A DNA stretch of 64,000 nucleotides from a virus. This document shows positions 8,388 to 19,263 of the stretch, piece by piece. The DNA lies in IMG/VR virus record IMGVR_UViG_3300042545_001134, positions 182,600-246,599 of that record; one strand, given 5' to 3'. The notes below the pieces were generated by a model that saw only the letters and a list, made by a program, of their open reading frames with translations, had not been told where the DNA came from and did no database searches. The position numbers were made by a program, and so were the translations under genes. The first letter of the stretch is position 1. Every line of letters starts with the position of its first letter.

Positions 8388-10079
8388 TTAACAACAGCAA
8401 CCCACAGGTATACTTGTTCCACAACTTCCGCTTATTATGTCGTCCTCGGGACCGACGGTTTCACTTATTATTTTCCAAGCACAATTAGGATTTGGTAAAC
8501 TACTCATATTTACAAATGTCCCTATTGATAACGAAACAAGGGACTTCGCTATGTACGTTGGGCCGCTCGCTGCGCCCGTATCACAGTTACTTACTGCCCT
8601 AATAAAATAGTAAAATTCCATAGGTGTTGAAGTTGGAGTTATTGTTGGTGTTGAAGTTGGGGTTGTTGTTATAGTTCCCGTTGATGTTGGAGTTATTGTT
8701 GGGGTTGTCGTTGATGTAGGTGTTACCGTTGGGGTTGGTGTTGCTCCAATTGAACCACATATCTCAACAATTTTAAATGTTGTTGTTTTGGGGTCGGACA
8801 CATAAATTGTGTTTGTTGGTGGATAAAATACCACATCAAATGGTGTTGAATCCGGTATTGTTATTGTATCTGATAGTGTACCCGTTGATACATCAATAAC
8901 TTTAACAACTCCACCATCAAAAATTGGGATGTATAATTTATTGTTTACACTGTTATATACAGAGTTATAAATCGTCAACCCAAGTGAAATACTATATGAA
9001 TTTGTAACACTATTTGTTGAACAATCGATTACATCATAACCCCCTGTATGGATTACAAATAATTGATTAGTTGATGATTTATATGATAATGAACGAACCG
9101 TTCCACTGACCGCAATACTCCCAACTATTGTATATGATATCGTAGAAAATCTTTGAACAGTTGTACCCGTACCCGGAAGATAAAGAGTATCGTTAATTGA
9201 GTTATAACTTAATGTATAACTCGTACTATTAATTGGTAAACCAGTAACTTGTGTAATAAATGTTTCAGAAGAACCATCTATTACCGATATTTCACCTGAA
9301 CTCGTTCCAGTATATGAGGAAAGATACATTACATTATCTCCCGAATTAAATTCAAACGCCTTTGGATTTGTTGGTCCATTTCCTAAATATGTTTCGGTTT
9401 GTGGAATTGTTGTATTTTGCATACGTATAGTGCCACCTACGTCAACCCCATAAACTTTATTTGTTACGGTATTCATACCTATAATAGATGTGTTTACACT
9501 GGTCGTAAATGTCCCAAATATGGATTGTGTTGATGAGTTTGGTATAACTCTACTAATGTAATATGCCGCACCAACGTTAAGTGCATAAATTTCATTATTA
9601 TTTGGGTTATACACCATACCGGAAGGTCTGTTATACACTGATGGACTGTTCAATGTTCTTACAATATCGTCACTACAAGTAGTTGATGTCGGGGTAGTTG
9701 TTATAGTTCCCGTTGATGTTGATGTTGGGGTTGTCGTTATGGTTGGAGTTGGAGTTATCGTTGGTGTAGGTGTTGATTGGTTTTCACATGTCACATCGAT
9801 ACTAAAACAGATTGTGTCATAACATGGGAACGCCTTACTATCGTGAGTAAAGATATTTTGAACAATATATCTACCCGTTGCATTGTCCGTCATTTTAATC
9901 CAATACTGAGTATCGAATGTTAAACCTGAAATTGTTATTTCAGTTGTTGACGGAGTATATGAACCCAATAACGTAAAAGTTGAATTAGTTTCAACGGGGT
10001 ATGGATTATTACCCGACTTATAACGAATCGTGTAATTACCATTTGAGATTATATTATATATTCTTACGTTTAGTCCCAT
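8388..10079 (-). CDS. Thr-Pro linker protein carrying a YVTN/NHL-like beta-propeller
   Basis: The 563-aa protein starts with a fibronectin-III-like beta domain (about residues 1-100) and a Thr-Pro linker. Residues about 135-440 then form repeated blades of roughly 40-45 residues, marked by recurring turns such as YNPNNNEIYAL, YNSINDTLYLP, YKSSTNQLFVI, YNSVNNKLYIP and YPPTNTIYVS. This is the pattern of YncE/YVTN beta-propellers, which often bind proteins or glycans. A second linker leads to a C-terminal domain of about 75 residues ending in three Cys (VGCCC). It is the only propeller in the window and replaces the Cys modules of its neighbours. Probably a receptor-binding or decoration protein; target unknown. 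Confidence 0.65.
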   Translation of the reverse strand: MGLNVRIYNIISNGNYTIRYKSGNNPYPVETNSTFTLLGSYTPSTTEITISGLTFDTQYWIKMTDNATGRYIVQNIFTHDSKAFPCYDTICFSIDVTCENQSTPTPTITPTPTITTTPTSTSTGTITTTPTSTTCSDDIVRTLNSPSVYNRPSGMVYNPNNNEIYALNVGAAYYISRVIPNSSTQSIFGTFTTSVNTSIIGMNTVTNKVYGVDVGGTIRMQNTTIPQTETYLGNGPTNPKAFEFNSGDNVMYLSSYTGTSSGEISVIDGSSETFITQVTGLPINSTSYTLSYNSINDTLYLPGTGTTVQRFSTISYTIVGSIAVSGTVRSLSYKSSTNQLFVIHTGGYDVIDCSTNSVTNSYSISLGLTIYNSVYNSVNNKLYIPIFDGGVVKVIDVSTGTLSDTITIPDSTPFDVVFYPPTNTIYVSDPKTTTFKIVEICGSIGATPTPTVTPTSTTTPTITPTSTGTITTTPTSTPTITPTSTPMEFYYFIRAVSNCDTGAASGPTYIAKSLVSLSIGTFVNMSSLPNPNCAWKIISETVGPEDDIISGSCGTSIPVGCCC

Positions 10080-10083
10080 TTAA

Positions 10084-11109
10084 TTATAATTGACAATTTT
10101 CTTGACATGCATTCGTACACACGCCATGACCTGTTGTTCCGTAAAGTATTAAGTTAGGTCCACCACTTATAGTGTTACCTGTAATTTTAAAAATACTTCC
10201 AGTACACGCCCCAACATTTTCAATGTAGAATCTACCAAATACAGGAGACGTTGATGTTGGCATCTCAACAATTACGTTATCATTTATCATTGTACATCCT
10301 GTTGCTACTCCTCCTGAATCGTATTCACATGACCATTCTTCCGCCTCATATGCGGATGTTCCTATTGGTTCAGGTGTGAATGTAGGTGTAACAGTTATTG
10401 TTGGTGTTGATGTTGGTGTATTAGTACCCGTTGGTGTTGATGTTGGTGTATTAGTACCTGTCGGTGTTGGAGTTTCCATTGGTGTAATCGTTTCACATTC
10501 CCCTAGTTGTGTTATGTTACCCTCACCTCCGGTTTGAAATACTGAACCATTTTGAGCACAAACAACTATTGCACTTGTTACTGTTGCAGAATTTGGTGTT
10601 CCATCACACTCTAACCATTCAACATCAATAGATGCGGCACCTTCGATGTTATAACCATAACAAAATAGGATTGGTGTTTCTGTTGGTGTTACCACTGTTG
10701 GTGTGTTAGTACTTGTTGGTGTCGTAGTAGGTGTTGTTGTCGGCGTTTCAGTTGGGGTATTAGTTCCTGTTGGTGTGGGGGTAATGGTTTCCGTTGGTGT
10801 TCCCGTAGGAGTACTAGTTCCCGTTGGTGTTACTGTAGGAGTACTAGTTCCCGTTGGTGTTACAGTAGGTGTTGGTGTGGTAGAACTAATAACATAATTA
10901 ACTTCATTTGTACATAATCCAACACTAGCAACTGTTCCACTTACAATTGTGTATGGTGTGGTGTCAACAGTATAACCCGTTAATAATTGAGATTTTGTGA
11001 TACCTGTTGCTAAAAGAACAACATCAAACGTATCGGTTAATCCCGAAATATTAAATGGTCCCGCATCTGTTGCGGTATATCCTGATGGTATTGTAAATGT
11101 TATAAACAT
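10084..11109 (-). CDS. Cys-rich modular protein with Thr-Pro linkers
   Basis: A 341-aa product with an N-terminal beta domain of about 75 residues and a 65-70-residue Thr-Pro-Thr-X linker (DNA about 10670-10880). A Cys module follows (CYGYNIEGAAS...VEWLECDGTP...CAQ...GECE), then a shorter linker (about 10375-10490) and a final Cys module ending CTNACQENC. It is the first of the four small modular genes in transcription order and follows the 2703-aa gene after 42 bases. An exact TATTTATA octamer lies 19 bases before the ATG, so the four small genes may have their own start of transcription. Function is inferred as surface adhesion/decoration. Confidence 0.65.
   Translation of the reverse strand: MFITFTIPSGYTATDAGPFNISGLTDTFDVVLLATGITKSQLLTGYTVDTTPYTIVSGTVASVGLCTNEVNYVISSTTPTPTVTPTGTSTPTVTPTGTSTPTGTPTETITPTPTGTNTPTETPTTTPTTTPTSTNTPTVVTPTETPILFCYGYNIEGAASIDVEWLECDGTPNSATVTSAIVVCAQNGSVFQTGGEGNITQLGECETITPMETPTPTGTNTPTSTPTGTNTPTSTPTITVTPTFTPEPIGTSAYEAEEWSCEYDSGGVATGCTMINDNVIVEMPTSTSPVFGRFYIENVGACTGSIFKITGNTISGGPNLILYGTTGHGVCTNACQENCQL
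10375..10880 (-). repeat. Two Thr-Pro-Thr-X linkers in the 341-aa gene
   Basis: Linkers at about 10375-10490 and 10670-10880 flank a Cys module. Short imperfect tandem copies (T-P-T-G-T-N/S units) are visible within each. Confidence 0.9.
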
Positions 11110-11128
11110 ATGTCTTTTCTTGTTATTT

Positions 11129-11136
11129 TATAAATA
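11129..11136 (-). promoter_or_regulatory. TATTTATA octamer upstream of the 341-aa modular gene
   Basis: Exact octamer on the coding strand, 19 bases before the ATG, in the context AAAAGTATTTATAAAAT. It lies in the only gap between the 2703-aa gene and the small modular genes. Confidence 0.5.
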
Positions 11137-11151
11137 CTTTTATTCTTTATT

Positions 11152-14100
11152 TTATCTATCACAATCCTCGGGTTTATTACATGGTACTAAACTGTTTACA
11201 TAACTAGAAGTTGGAGCTGTCAGTTGAACGTCACCTTGGAAGTAAACCAATGCAGGTGAGTAACGAGTATCTGCACTCCAAATACATATGTTATATATTC
11301 CTGCAACACCAAACATCGTTAACCTTGGTTCATTACCATAACCGCACTCAAAATATTTAAAGAATACTTTTCCATTTGCACTTGGGTAGTATGCCCCATT
11401 TATGGTAACAGGGTTGTTGTTACCTGTCGCATTATCTATATCCTCTTGACTAATTGTTATTTCATGACACGTACAAATTAATGGTGCCGGGTTATATGGT
11501 GGACAAGGGGTGCAGTCATAACACTGTACACCTGTTGGTACCGCAATGTTATTAGTGTCAGTAAGTAATTCGTCAATACATAATGTGCCCGTTTCTCCCG
11601 GGTTGAAATACTGTTCTTGCGTTCCACCTGTACAGTTAATATAATAAATCCAACCACCCGTATATGATGGTCCTATGTTGTAACATTCAACCGCCAAGGT
11701 TGCTGTAGGGGTTGCTGTTGGTGTTACAGTAGGAGTTGGTGTTCCTGTAGGGGTTGCAGTACTAGTTGGTGTTGCAGTACTGGTTGGTGTTACTGTCGGT
11801 GTTGGTGTTCCTGTAGGGGTTGCCGTACTAGTTGGTGTTACTGTCGGTGTAGGTGTTATGCATGGTCCACAATCTGAACATGTGTTATAATATTGATATA
11901 TTGGTGCACATCCTTCATTTGTTGACCCTACGCTTGTTATTGTGTAACAATATCCATAGTAATTAATAATCTGACCAACGATTGGTAAAGTATATTCTGT
12001 TGAGCATCCCACCCCAATATCAAGTTTATTAACTGTAGGATTTTCAGGACAACAAGAGTCTAAATTAACATTCACATATAACCCCGGATTCTCAATCAAA
12101 CAATCTTCACATGTGGTAAAATCAAATAAAGTGGTTCCAGGATAATATCCATCTGAACCATTACCACCAATGTCGGTTAAATGGTAACAACATCCAAAAA
12201 TACTTGTTGTTAAATTAGTATCTATTGCATATGCACCAGCATCTACCGTTACATACTTAAATTGACTTACATCACAACATGATGTAAGAATAAGATTAAT
12301 AGGTGGTGTTGATGTTGGCGTTTCCGTAGGTGTCTCTGTTGGAGTTGCTGTTGGCGTCTCTGTTGGTGTTGCAGTTCCTGTTGGAGTTGCTGTTCCTGTT
12401 GGAGTTGCTGTTCCTGTTGGAGTTGCTGTTGGCGTCTCTGTTGGTGTTGCAGTTCCTGTTGGAGTTGCTGTTCCTGTTGGAGTTGCTGTTCCTGTTGGAG
12501 TTGCTGTTCCTGTTGGAGTTGCGGTTGGTGTTTCCGTAGGAGTTGCAGTTGGCGTCGCTGTCGGCGTTTCCGTAGGTGTCTCTGTTGGAGTTGCTGTTGG
12601 CGTCTCTGTTGGTGTTGCAGTTCCTGTTGGAGTTGCTGTTCCTGTTGGAGTTGCGGTTGGTGTTTCCGTAGGAGTTGCAGTTGGCGTCGCTGTCGGCGTT
12701 TCCGTAGGTGTTGGGGTTATAGTTGGTGTCGCAGTTGGTGTTTCCGTAGGAGTTGCTGTCGGAGTTGCAGTTCCCGTAGGAGTTGCGGTTGGCGTTTCCG
12801 TAGGAGTTGCGGTAGGTGTTGCAGTTCCTGTAGGGGTTATAGTTGGTGTTTCCGTAGGAGTTGCAGTAGGTGTACTAGTTCCTGTCGGTGTCGATGTCGG
12901 CGTTTCTGTATTAGTTGGTGTAATGGTTCCTGTTGGGGTTGCTGTTCCTGTCGGAGTTGCAGTAGGTGTGCTAGTTGGTGTTTCCGTAGGAGTTGCAGTT
13001 CCCGTAGGGGTTGCTGTTGGCGTCTCAGTAGGAGTTGCTGTTCCCGTAGGAGTTGCTGTTCCTGTAGGAGTTGCTGTTGGCGTTTCCGTTGGTGTCTCTG
13101 TTGGCGTTTCCGTAGGAGTTGCAGTAGGTGTACTAGTTCCTGTCGGTGTCGCGGTTGGCGTTTCCGTAGGTGTACTAGTTCCTGTCGGAGTTGCCGTAGG
13201 AGTTTCAGTCGGAGTTGCTGTTGGTGTACTAGTTCCCGTAGGAGTTGCCGTAGGTGTACTAGTTGGTGTTTCTGTATTAGTTGGTGTAATGGTTCCTGTT
13301 GGGGTTGCTGTTGGTGTTTCCGTAGGAGTACTAGTTCCGGTAGGAGTTGCCGTTCCTGTAGGAGTTGATGTTGGCGTTTCCGTATTAGTTGGGGTCGCTG
13401 TTGGCGTTTCCGTTGGAGTTGGTGTACTAGTTCCTGTTGGAGTTGCCGTTGGTGTCTCTGTTGGAGTATTGGTTCCTGTTGGTGTTACTGTCGGCGTCTC
13501 AGTAGGTGTATTAGTTGCGGTTCCCGTAGGTGTTTCCGTAGGAGTATTAGTTCCTGTAGGAGTTGCTGTCGGCGTCTCTGTGCTAGTTCCAGTGGGTGTT
13601 ATTGTAGGTGTTGCGGTACTAGTTGGTGTTGGTGTTGTTTGAACATAAATTACCTCAACACATGAACATACAGGTTGGACAGAATTAACGGTAAAACTAC
13701 TAACACATTCTCCCTGTTGTAAAACAGGATTCAAATTGAACGAATGTGTATGGTCGTTGTATGCGATTGTTTCTGTTCCATTATATACCGTACCTAAATC
13801 CCCATATGCGGTTCCTGATACCACATAATCACAAATGGCATTTGCGTTACCCGTTAAATTAGGATTATCAAATAATTTCAAACTAAAATTAGTACATCCA
13901 AGTAATTTTACCTCCAAGTATTGAGTTGTAACCAAAGTACATGTTGTAGTTGGTGTTACAGTTGGGGTATCAGTTGGTGACTGTGTAATCGTAGGAGTCA
14001 CTGTTGGTGTTTCCGTAGGAGTTGCCGTTCCTGTAGGTGTAATAGTTGGTGTATCAGTAATAGTCGGCGTACTGGTTCCTGTCGGAGTTGCCGTTGGCGT

Positions 14101-17100
14101 TTCCGTAGGAGTTTCAGTTGGTGTTTCAGTCGGAGTTGCCGTTGGCGTACTAGTCGGCGTTGCCGTTGGTGTCTCAGTAGGGGTTTCAGTCGGAGTTGCC
14201 GTTTGTGTTGGCGTTTCCGTTGGTGTAATAGTCGGCGTTCCTGTTGGTGTTTCCGTAGGAGTTGCTGTTGATGTCTCTGTCGGAGTATTAGTTCCTGTTG
14301 GTGTTTCCGTAGGAGTACTAGTTGGCGTTTCCGTAGGAGTTGCTGTTGGAGTACTAGTTGGAGTTGCTGTTCCTGTTGGGGTAATTGTTGGCGTTTCCGT
14401 ATTAGTCGGTGTACTAGTTGGCGTCTCTGTAGGAGTACTGGTTCCTGTTGGAGTACTAGTTGGCGTTTCTGTGGGTGTCGCAGTGCCTGTAGGAGTTGAT
14501 GTTCCCGTTGGTGTTGTAGTTGGTGTATCCGTAGGAGTTGCCGTTGGCGTTTCCGTAGGAGTTGCTGTTGGAGTTGCGGTTGGCGTTTCCGTAGGAGTCT
14601 CTGTTGGTGTACTAGTTCCCGTAGGTGTTATTGTTGGTGTATCAGTAATAGTTGGTGTACTGGTTCCTGTCGGCGTTTCAGTCGGAGTTGTGGTTGGTGT
14701 CTCAGTAGGAGTTGCAGTAGGTGTTGCTGTTCCTGTAGGAGTTACTGTCGGCGTAATTGTTGGCGTTTCCGTTGCAGTAGGAGTACTAGTTGGTGTCTCT
14801 GTCGGAGTTGCTGTTGGTGTTACAGTGCTAGTTGGGGTTACCGTACTAGTTGGTGTATTTGTTACCGTTCCTGTGGGAGTTTCCGTTGGTGTTACAGTAG
14901 GTGTACTAGTTGATGTTGGCGTTGGTGTTGTCTCGTTAAATATAACATCAACATCGATATCAAAATTACAATCTAATATGTTCACATCGATATCAAAATC
15001 ACAATCTATACACTCACCAAAAACCGAAATCTCTAATTCTTCATTTGTTGGTTCAGTTGGACAATGTTCAGGGTCAATATAATATTGACCTAATTTAAAG
15101 TCAAGACCCGGATGAACACTATATGTGTGTTTCATTAGTAATTGTTCATTTGAGTTACCATTGAATACTACTAAGAAACTATCATCACCTAATGGTGTGC
15201 CGTCCTTCTCAACATTTAAATTAAAATATAGGTTTGATTCACAGTAATTTAAATCGACAGCAATCACTTCGATTGGGTACCCATATTGATTAATTAAATA
15301 ATCTCCATGATTATATAACTCTTTTGGGTGGTCACAGCATGGTTCAATGAAATCTATTGGTTTACTTTGTAATTCTTCAGGAAATCTATCATCAAAGTGA
15401 TAGTTACCATTTGTTACATTTCCAAAATTCTCAATAAACTTATTTGTATAAACTCTAAGTTGGGTTGTTGGTAAAACTTCAAATACTTCATAAATTCCAT
15501 TATTGGTTAAACCCGTAATGACACTCTTCTTAACAGAAGCAAGACAATCTTTATCGGTAACTTTTAATTTAACATATTCATATGTGAACGAATAACCATT
15601 TTCAGGTGCGTCTTGGAATTGTTGATTTGATAATTGGTTACAATCTTTGTATTCAGCAGATAAAATGTAATCATCAACAAGAAGGTCACAAACACTTTTT
15701 TTAATTATATCTCCGTTTGAAATAAAAGTTTCAACATCAATACTTGTGGTACCGCTGTTAATTGTTATTCCCGTTGTGACAACTAAAACATCCGTATCAC
15801 ATTTTAAACCATAATTGAAATTACTTCTATATTCAACTTTAGGGTGAATTGTATGTCCCGTATAATTGTCACAGAATGTGGCACCTGATATGGATGATAT
15901 ACTATTTCCTGAAGTTCCTTGGAAACCTATTAGTTCGAACAATTCAACGTGACTTTTACCACTTGGTAATGGACATGGGTCATGTTCAACTTTGGCCTGT
16001 AAACCTTCTATTCTAAATTTAACTTCTTTATTTGCACCGTCAATAATGTCAAAATCGATAATTTCATTTTGAGTTATTCCAGTTAATTTAAAGACACAGT
16101 CTTCACCCGGTACTCTCTCAATGTATATGTCCGCATTTTGGTTATAACCAGACACACAGTTTGCGTAAATGTAAAATGGCCATTCTCCACTAGGATTTTG
16201 AACGCCTGATTTGTGTCCAATAACCTCAATGTATAAATCGGAAACTAATAAACAATCCACCGGTTCATTACAATAGTATTGACCATCTCCTCTTACCTCG
16301 ACACTCATTTCAACAACATTCTTTGTTGTCTCATAATCCGCCTCAAATCGATAATCAAAATAATCTTTTACCGAACAATCTCCAATACCGTACTTAATTG
16401 AAGAGAATCTAATCATCTCTTCACCATTTACATCAGTAAACAGTTCATAACTAACCATTGGTACTTCTTCAGTTGTATATGTTTGACCTGTTGCACCTAA
16501 GAATGGGTCATAGTCTTCATATCCCGCAGTATATCTTGTTATAGTGATAACACTAATAAGTTCAGATAATGCACTTAACCATAATTGTTTAATCTTAACA
16601 ATATCAGGTTCTAAATAATCTTTATAATCACAAATAAGAGCCAAATTAACGGCATCATTACTTGTTAAATCCGTACAGTCATCCATTGGGAATGGATTGT
16701 ACAATTGTGCACTATTTGTTGTGTTAGTTGTCCCACTAACAACCACTGTCATTGCTGATGTTAAATCACTAAATGACGGACCACCGTAAACAATACCATC
16801 AATTTCAATTGTGGGGTAATATGTTACACCAGTTAAATTGATTAACCCCCTGAAGTTACTTTCTTCACCAAGTAAGGTTTCTAAATCTTCCTCAATTGCG
16901 GTTTCGAAATCGGGATATAAATTTTCAACAAACTCCATTGGTTGGCAATCGAATATGTAAGGGTATTTTGGTCTTCCAAATAGATTATTTTCTATTAGAT
17001 TACCACCCGTCCACAATGTTGTTGCCGGAACTAATTGTTCAATTAGTTGGACCCAATATGGTGTGATTTTATCAACAAATTCATTTACATCGATGAAACC

Positions 17101-19263
17101 ATAAGGACTAAATCCAACTTGGGAAATATAATCTCTATAAATGTCTTCGAGAACAATATAATTTTTCTTATATCTAATCGTATTAGAATTTTTTATTGTA
17201 CCATGTATAAATTTATCTACGAATTCGGCAAATGTTACACCTGTTTGTGGTACCAAATTATTATTAGTACCAAAAGATAGATTTAAGTTTCTACCTCTTC
17301 TATATATGTCATAATCAATACCTTTTGATGGGGAGATATGAACATTAATGTTTTTTCTGTTTAAAATTAATAATGAATCATCTTCAACAGAATGTGTTTT
17401 CTTGTTATCGATTTCTGTTTTAAGACCATAACCCGTATCTAACCCCGGTAACGTTCTAAAAACATCAAAATAATTTTCACCATAAGTGTATGGTTTGTTT
17501 TTTGTTTTGATTGTTTTTGTTAATCCAGTTAGAATTGAGTTTTCAGTATCCAATATCGTTGGTGTACGGTGGTCTAACGTAATGTCGTACCAACCTGAAC
17601 CCTTTTCAAAGAATATTTCGTCCGTTTGGTTGAATGCCCTTCTTGGTAATAAGGTATCGGGGTCAACAGGGTAACCATCTCTATCGAAATTTGTTGTTCC
17701 CGTTACTGTTGATGTTTCGTATGTGTAACCTGTAAGGTTAAATGTCGCAGTTGTGTATGTTTTTTCACCTTGGATGACATCGTAGATGTCTTGTTCCAAA
17801 TCAAAACTTCCCGGAATAGATTCAACTCGGTAAATGTACTCGTCAAGTTTTATTAATGGTTCAGGTGCACCTAAGAATTTTAAGAAAAACTCAATACCCG
17901 CTCTTGTACCTTTTGATTTAAAGATAAACGCCAAGTTTACTAAAAGTCTTCTATAGAATTCATATTCGGCATCAATAAGGTTGAATCCTTTGGAAACACC
18001 CCCATAACTTGAGTCTTGTCTTGAATATAAAACATCCTCTAATGATTTTTCATCAAATAAATTAATTGACGATAAACCTAAATTTTGTGATAAGTTTTTT
18101 AATAATACGTCGGGTAAATTGTTGATACCATCATAACTTACATTTCTCATGTAAGCAATGTTGTCAATGTATTTTTTTACCTTATCGAAACTTTGTCCAT
18201 ATAATTGGAAAACACTTTCCGCCTTTTGGTCTTCAGTGTCAAATTCAAATAATTGTGGAGACGCTAAGAATCTAACCATTAAGTTAGATTTGTAGTCATC
18301 TATTTGGTCTGAGATATCACTCAGATTTTCAACATATGATTCGTAGTCAAGTCCTGCAATTCTGATGTTCCAATTATCTGACGATAACGGCCAAGTATAT
18401 TCAACGTTTTGTAATGTGGTTCTTGAACCATCACTGTTATCCATTGGTATTTGGAAACTTGCAGTGTAAATAGGATTTGTTTCTCTATTTAATAACGCCT
18501 CTTCCAAATCATCCAAACCATTGAAGAACTCTTCAACGATACCGTCATTTGGTCTAAGTAAAAAATTAGATGAATATGTTGTAGACCCACTAAGTGGATT
18601 ACCTAAGACAACAAACTTAATTTCGTTTGCCGAATTCGGTTGTGTGTATTCAATGACAGGGTATGTGTTACCACTAAAAACCGCAACGTACTTACTATAT
18701 GATGAGTATAAGTTTCTTATCTCGTTTTCAGTTGTAGGTTTAATTGCACTGTTTGGTTCAATAAGTGAAACATCAAATGGGTTAAAGAGTTTTGCTCTTT
18801 CAACATAGAATGTTGTTCTATTAAGATTAATATCATAAGACGCATTGAATGCGGTATATGAATTACTTCCAATGGGTCCACCACCCTCAACACTTAAACC
18901 ACCGGGAAACTTATTGATAATACGAGTAACCGATACTAAAATTCTGTCTTTTAATGAACCGAATAAAGATTTGTCGGCGTTTTTCTTATTACTTTTAAAA
19001 CGAATTGAGGATTTCTTTTCCTGTGCTGTTTTATTTTGGGTAACAACAGCAGATGTTTCTTCTTTTAAATTATCTAAAGTTAAAAAATCTGAAAATGGGT
19101 TGTTTTTGAAATTTTTTGCATCCTTTGAAGGTATCGTTTTATCAATATCAAAACTGGTATTAGTCAGCGCGGAACTTCCGTTGGTGATTTGTCTACCAAC
19201 TAAGTTATCGCTAAATGTTTGCCCACCGTTCGCTGCCTGACTCGGTACCTTTGTTGTTGCCAT
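11152..19263 (-). CDS. Giant tail/baseplate protein with mucin-like Thr-Pro repeat C-terminal half
   Basis: At 2703 aa this is the largest product in the window. Residues 1 to about 1440 are a normal structural protein. Around residues 430-465 the segment [20 protein letters not shown] is reminiscent of tail protein I / baseplate wedge proteins, in which a Lys-Gly-Thr-Arg motif precedes a hydrophobic helix. From about 1444 to 2521 three Thr-Pro-Thr-X blocks (about 327, 447 and 60 residues) alternate with Cys-rich beta modules, and two more modules close the protein. The start codon overlaps the stop of the upstream 305-aa gene. Likely a baseplate-anchored fibre with long flexible, possibly glycosylated stalks; receptor binding is inferred. 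Antisense frames over the repeats encode Val-Gly runs and are not genes. Confidence 0.75.
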   Translation of the reverse strand: MATTKVPSQAANGGQTFSDNLVGRQITNGSSALTNTSFDIDKTIPSKDAKNFKNNPFSDFLTLDNLKEETSAVVTQNKTAQEKKSSIRFKSNKKNADKSLFGSLKDRILVSVTRIINKFPGGLSVEGGGPIGSNSYTAFNASYDINLNRTTFYVERAKLFNPFDVSLIEPNSAIKPTTENEIRNLYSSYSKYVAVFSGNTYPVIEYTQPNSANEIKFVVLGNPLSGSTTYSSNFLLRPNDGIVEEFFNGLDDLEEALLNRETNPIYTASFQIPMDNSDGSRTTLQNVEYTWPLSSDNWNIRIAGLDYESYVENLSDISDQIDDYKSNLMVRFLASPQLFEFDTEDQKAESVFQLYGQSFDKVKKYIDNIAYMRNVSYDGINNLPDVLLKNLSQNLGLSSINLFDEKSLEDVLYSRQDSSYGGVSKGFNLIDAEYEFYRRLLVNLAFIFKSKGTRAGIEFFLKFLGAPEPLIKLDEYIYRVESIPGSFDLEQDIYDVIQGEKTYTTATFNLTGYTYETSTVTGTTNFDRDGYPVDPDTLLPRRAFNQTDEIFFEKGSGWYDITLDHRTPTILDTENSILTGLTKTIKTKNKPYTYGENYFDVFRTLPGLDTGYGLKTEIDNKKTHSVEDDSLLILNRKNINVHISPSKGIDYDIYRRGRNLNLSFGTNNNLVPQTGVTFAEFVDKFIHGTIKNSNTIRYKKNYIVLEDIYRDYISQVGFSPYGFIDVNEFVDKITPYWVQLIEQLVPATTLWTGGNLIENNLFGRPKYPYIFDCQPMEFVENLYPDFETAIEEDLETLLGEESNFRGLINLTGVTYYPTIEIDGIVYGGPSFSDLTSAMTVVVSGTTNTTNSAQLYNPFPMDDCTDLTSNDAVNLALICDYKDYLEPDIVKIKQLWLSALSELISVITITRYTAGYEDYDPFLGATGQTYTTEEVPMVSYELFTDVNGEEMIRFSSIKYGIGDCSVKDYFDYRFEADYETTKNVVEMSVEVRGDGQYYCNEPVDCLLVSDLYIEVIGHKSGVQNPSGEWPFYIYANCVSGYNQNADIYIERVPGEDCVFKLTGITQNEIIDFDIIDGANKEVKFRIEGLQAKVEHDPCPLPSGKSHVELFELIGFQGTSGNSISSISGATFCDNYTGHTIHPKVEYRSNFNYGLKCDTDVLVVTTGITINSGTTSIDVETFISNGDIIKKSVCDLLVDDYILSAEYKDCNQLSNQQFQDAPENGYSFTYEYVKLKVTDKDCLASVKKSVITGLTNNGIYEVFEVLPTTQLRVYTNKFIENFGNVTNGNYHFDDRFPEELQSKPIDFIEPCCDHPKELYNHGDYLINQYGYPIEVIAVDLNYCESNLYFNLNVEKDGTPLGDDSFLVVFNGNSNEQLLMKHTYSVHPGLDFKLGQYYIDPEHCPTEPTNEELEISVFGECIDCDFDIDVNILDCNFDIDVDVIFNETTPTPTSTSTPTVTPTETPTGTVTNTPTSTVTPTSTVTPTATPTETPTSTPTATETPTITPTVTPTGTATPTATPTETPTTTPTETPTGTSTPTITDTPTITPTGTSTPTETPTETPTATPTATPTETPTATPTDTPTTTPTGTSTPTGTATPTETPTSTPTGTSTPTETPTSTPTNTETPTITPTGTATPTSTPTATPTETPTSTPTETPTGTNTPTETSTATPTETPTGTPTITPTETPTQTATPTETPTETPTATPTSTPTATPTETPTETPTETPTATPTGTSTPTITDTPTITPTGTATPTETPTVTPTITQSPTDTPTVTPTTTCTLVTTQYLEVKLLGCTNFSLKLFDNPNLTGNANAICDYVVSGTAYGDLGTVYNGTETIAYNDHTHSFNLNPVLQQGECVSSFTVNSVQPVCSCVEVIYVQTTPTPTSTATPTITPTGTSTETPTATPTGTNTPTETPTGTATNTPTETPTVTPTGTNTPTETPTATPTGTSTPTPTETPTATPTNTETPTSTPTGTATPTGTSTPTETPTATPTGTITPTNTETPTSTPTATPTGTSTPTATPTETPTATPTGTSTPTETPTATPTGTSTPTATPTETPTETPTETPTATPTGTATPTGTATPTETPTATPTGTATPTETPTSTPTATPTGTATPTGTITPTNTETPTSTPTGTSTPTATPTETPTITPTGTATPTATPTETPTATPTGTATPTATPTETPTATPTITPTPTETPTATPTATPTETPTATPTGTATPTGTATPTETPTATPTETPTETPTATPTATPTETPTATPTGTATPTGTATPTGTATPTGTATPTETPTATPTGTATPTGTATPTGTATPTETPTATPTETPTETPTSTPPINLILTSCCDVSQFKYVTVDAGAYAIDTNLTTSIFGCCYHLTDIGGNGSDGYYPGTTLFDFTTCEDCLIENPGLYVNVNLDSCCPENPTVNKLDIGVGCSTEYTLPIVGQIINYYGYCYTITSVGSTNEGCAPIYQYYNTCSDCGPCITPTPTVTPTSTATPTGTPTPTVTPTSTATPTSTATPTGTPTPTVTPTATPTATLAVECYNIGPSYTGGWIYYINCTGGTQEQYFNPGETGTLCIDELLTDTNNIAVPTGVQCYDCTPCPPYNPAPLICTCHEITISQEDIDNATGNNNPVTINGAYYPSANGKVFFKYFECGYGNEPRLTMFGVAGIYNICIWSADTRYSPALVYFQGDVQLTAPTSSYVNSLVPCNKPEDCDR
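11695..11862 (-). repeat. Thr-Pro-Thr-X coding repeat, block 3 of the 2703-aa gene
   Basis: About 60 residues of a 12-base (four-codon) period reading T-P-T-X, with G, S, A, P and V at X. It separates two Cys-containing modules. Confidence 0.9.
12305..13640 (-). repeat. Thr-Pro-Thr-X coding repeat, block 2 (longest) with recent internal duplications
   Basis: About 445 residues of T-P-T-X with X mainly G, E, A, S and I. Near its left end the DNA is nearly homogeneous: an 18-base unit coding for A-T-P-T-G-T is repeated three and four times between 12376 and 12525. A 92-base string occurs identically at 12317-12408 and 12563-12654, and another of about 92 bases at 12488-12579 and 12620-12711. 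Further right, Thr and Pro codons vary in the third base while the peptide pattern is kept. Confidence 0.95.
13945..14930 (-). repeat. Thr-Pro-Thr-X coding repeat, block 1 of the 2703-aa gene
   Basis: About 327 residues of T-P-T-X linking the baseplate-like half to the first Cys module. Unlike the left end of block 2, neighbouring units differ at many synonymous positions, so this block is older or more diversified. Confidence 0.95.

Noticed and set aside
11695-14930. CRISPR-like appearance of many short direct repeats
   Set aside because: The repeats keep codon phase, have no unique spacers of constant length and code for a regular peptide within a long gene.
12923-15082. Long plus-strand open frames encoding Val-Gly-Val runs over the Thr-Pro repeats
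   Set aside because: They are the reverse complement of the T-P-T-X codons (ACN-CCN read as GGN-GTN), so they stay open automatically. The minus-strand frame continues into normal protein on both sides.
5963-19263. Diversity-generating retroelement targeting the modular proteins
   Set aside because: No reverse transcriptase gene, template/variable repeat pair with A-specific changes, or C-type lectin C-terminus was seen in the window.
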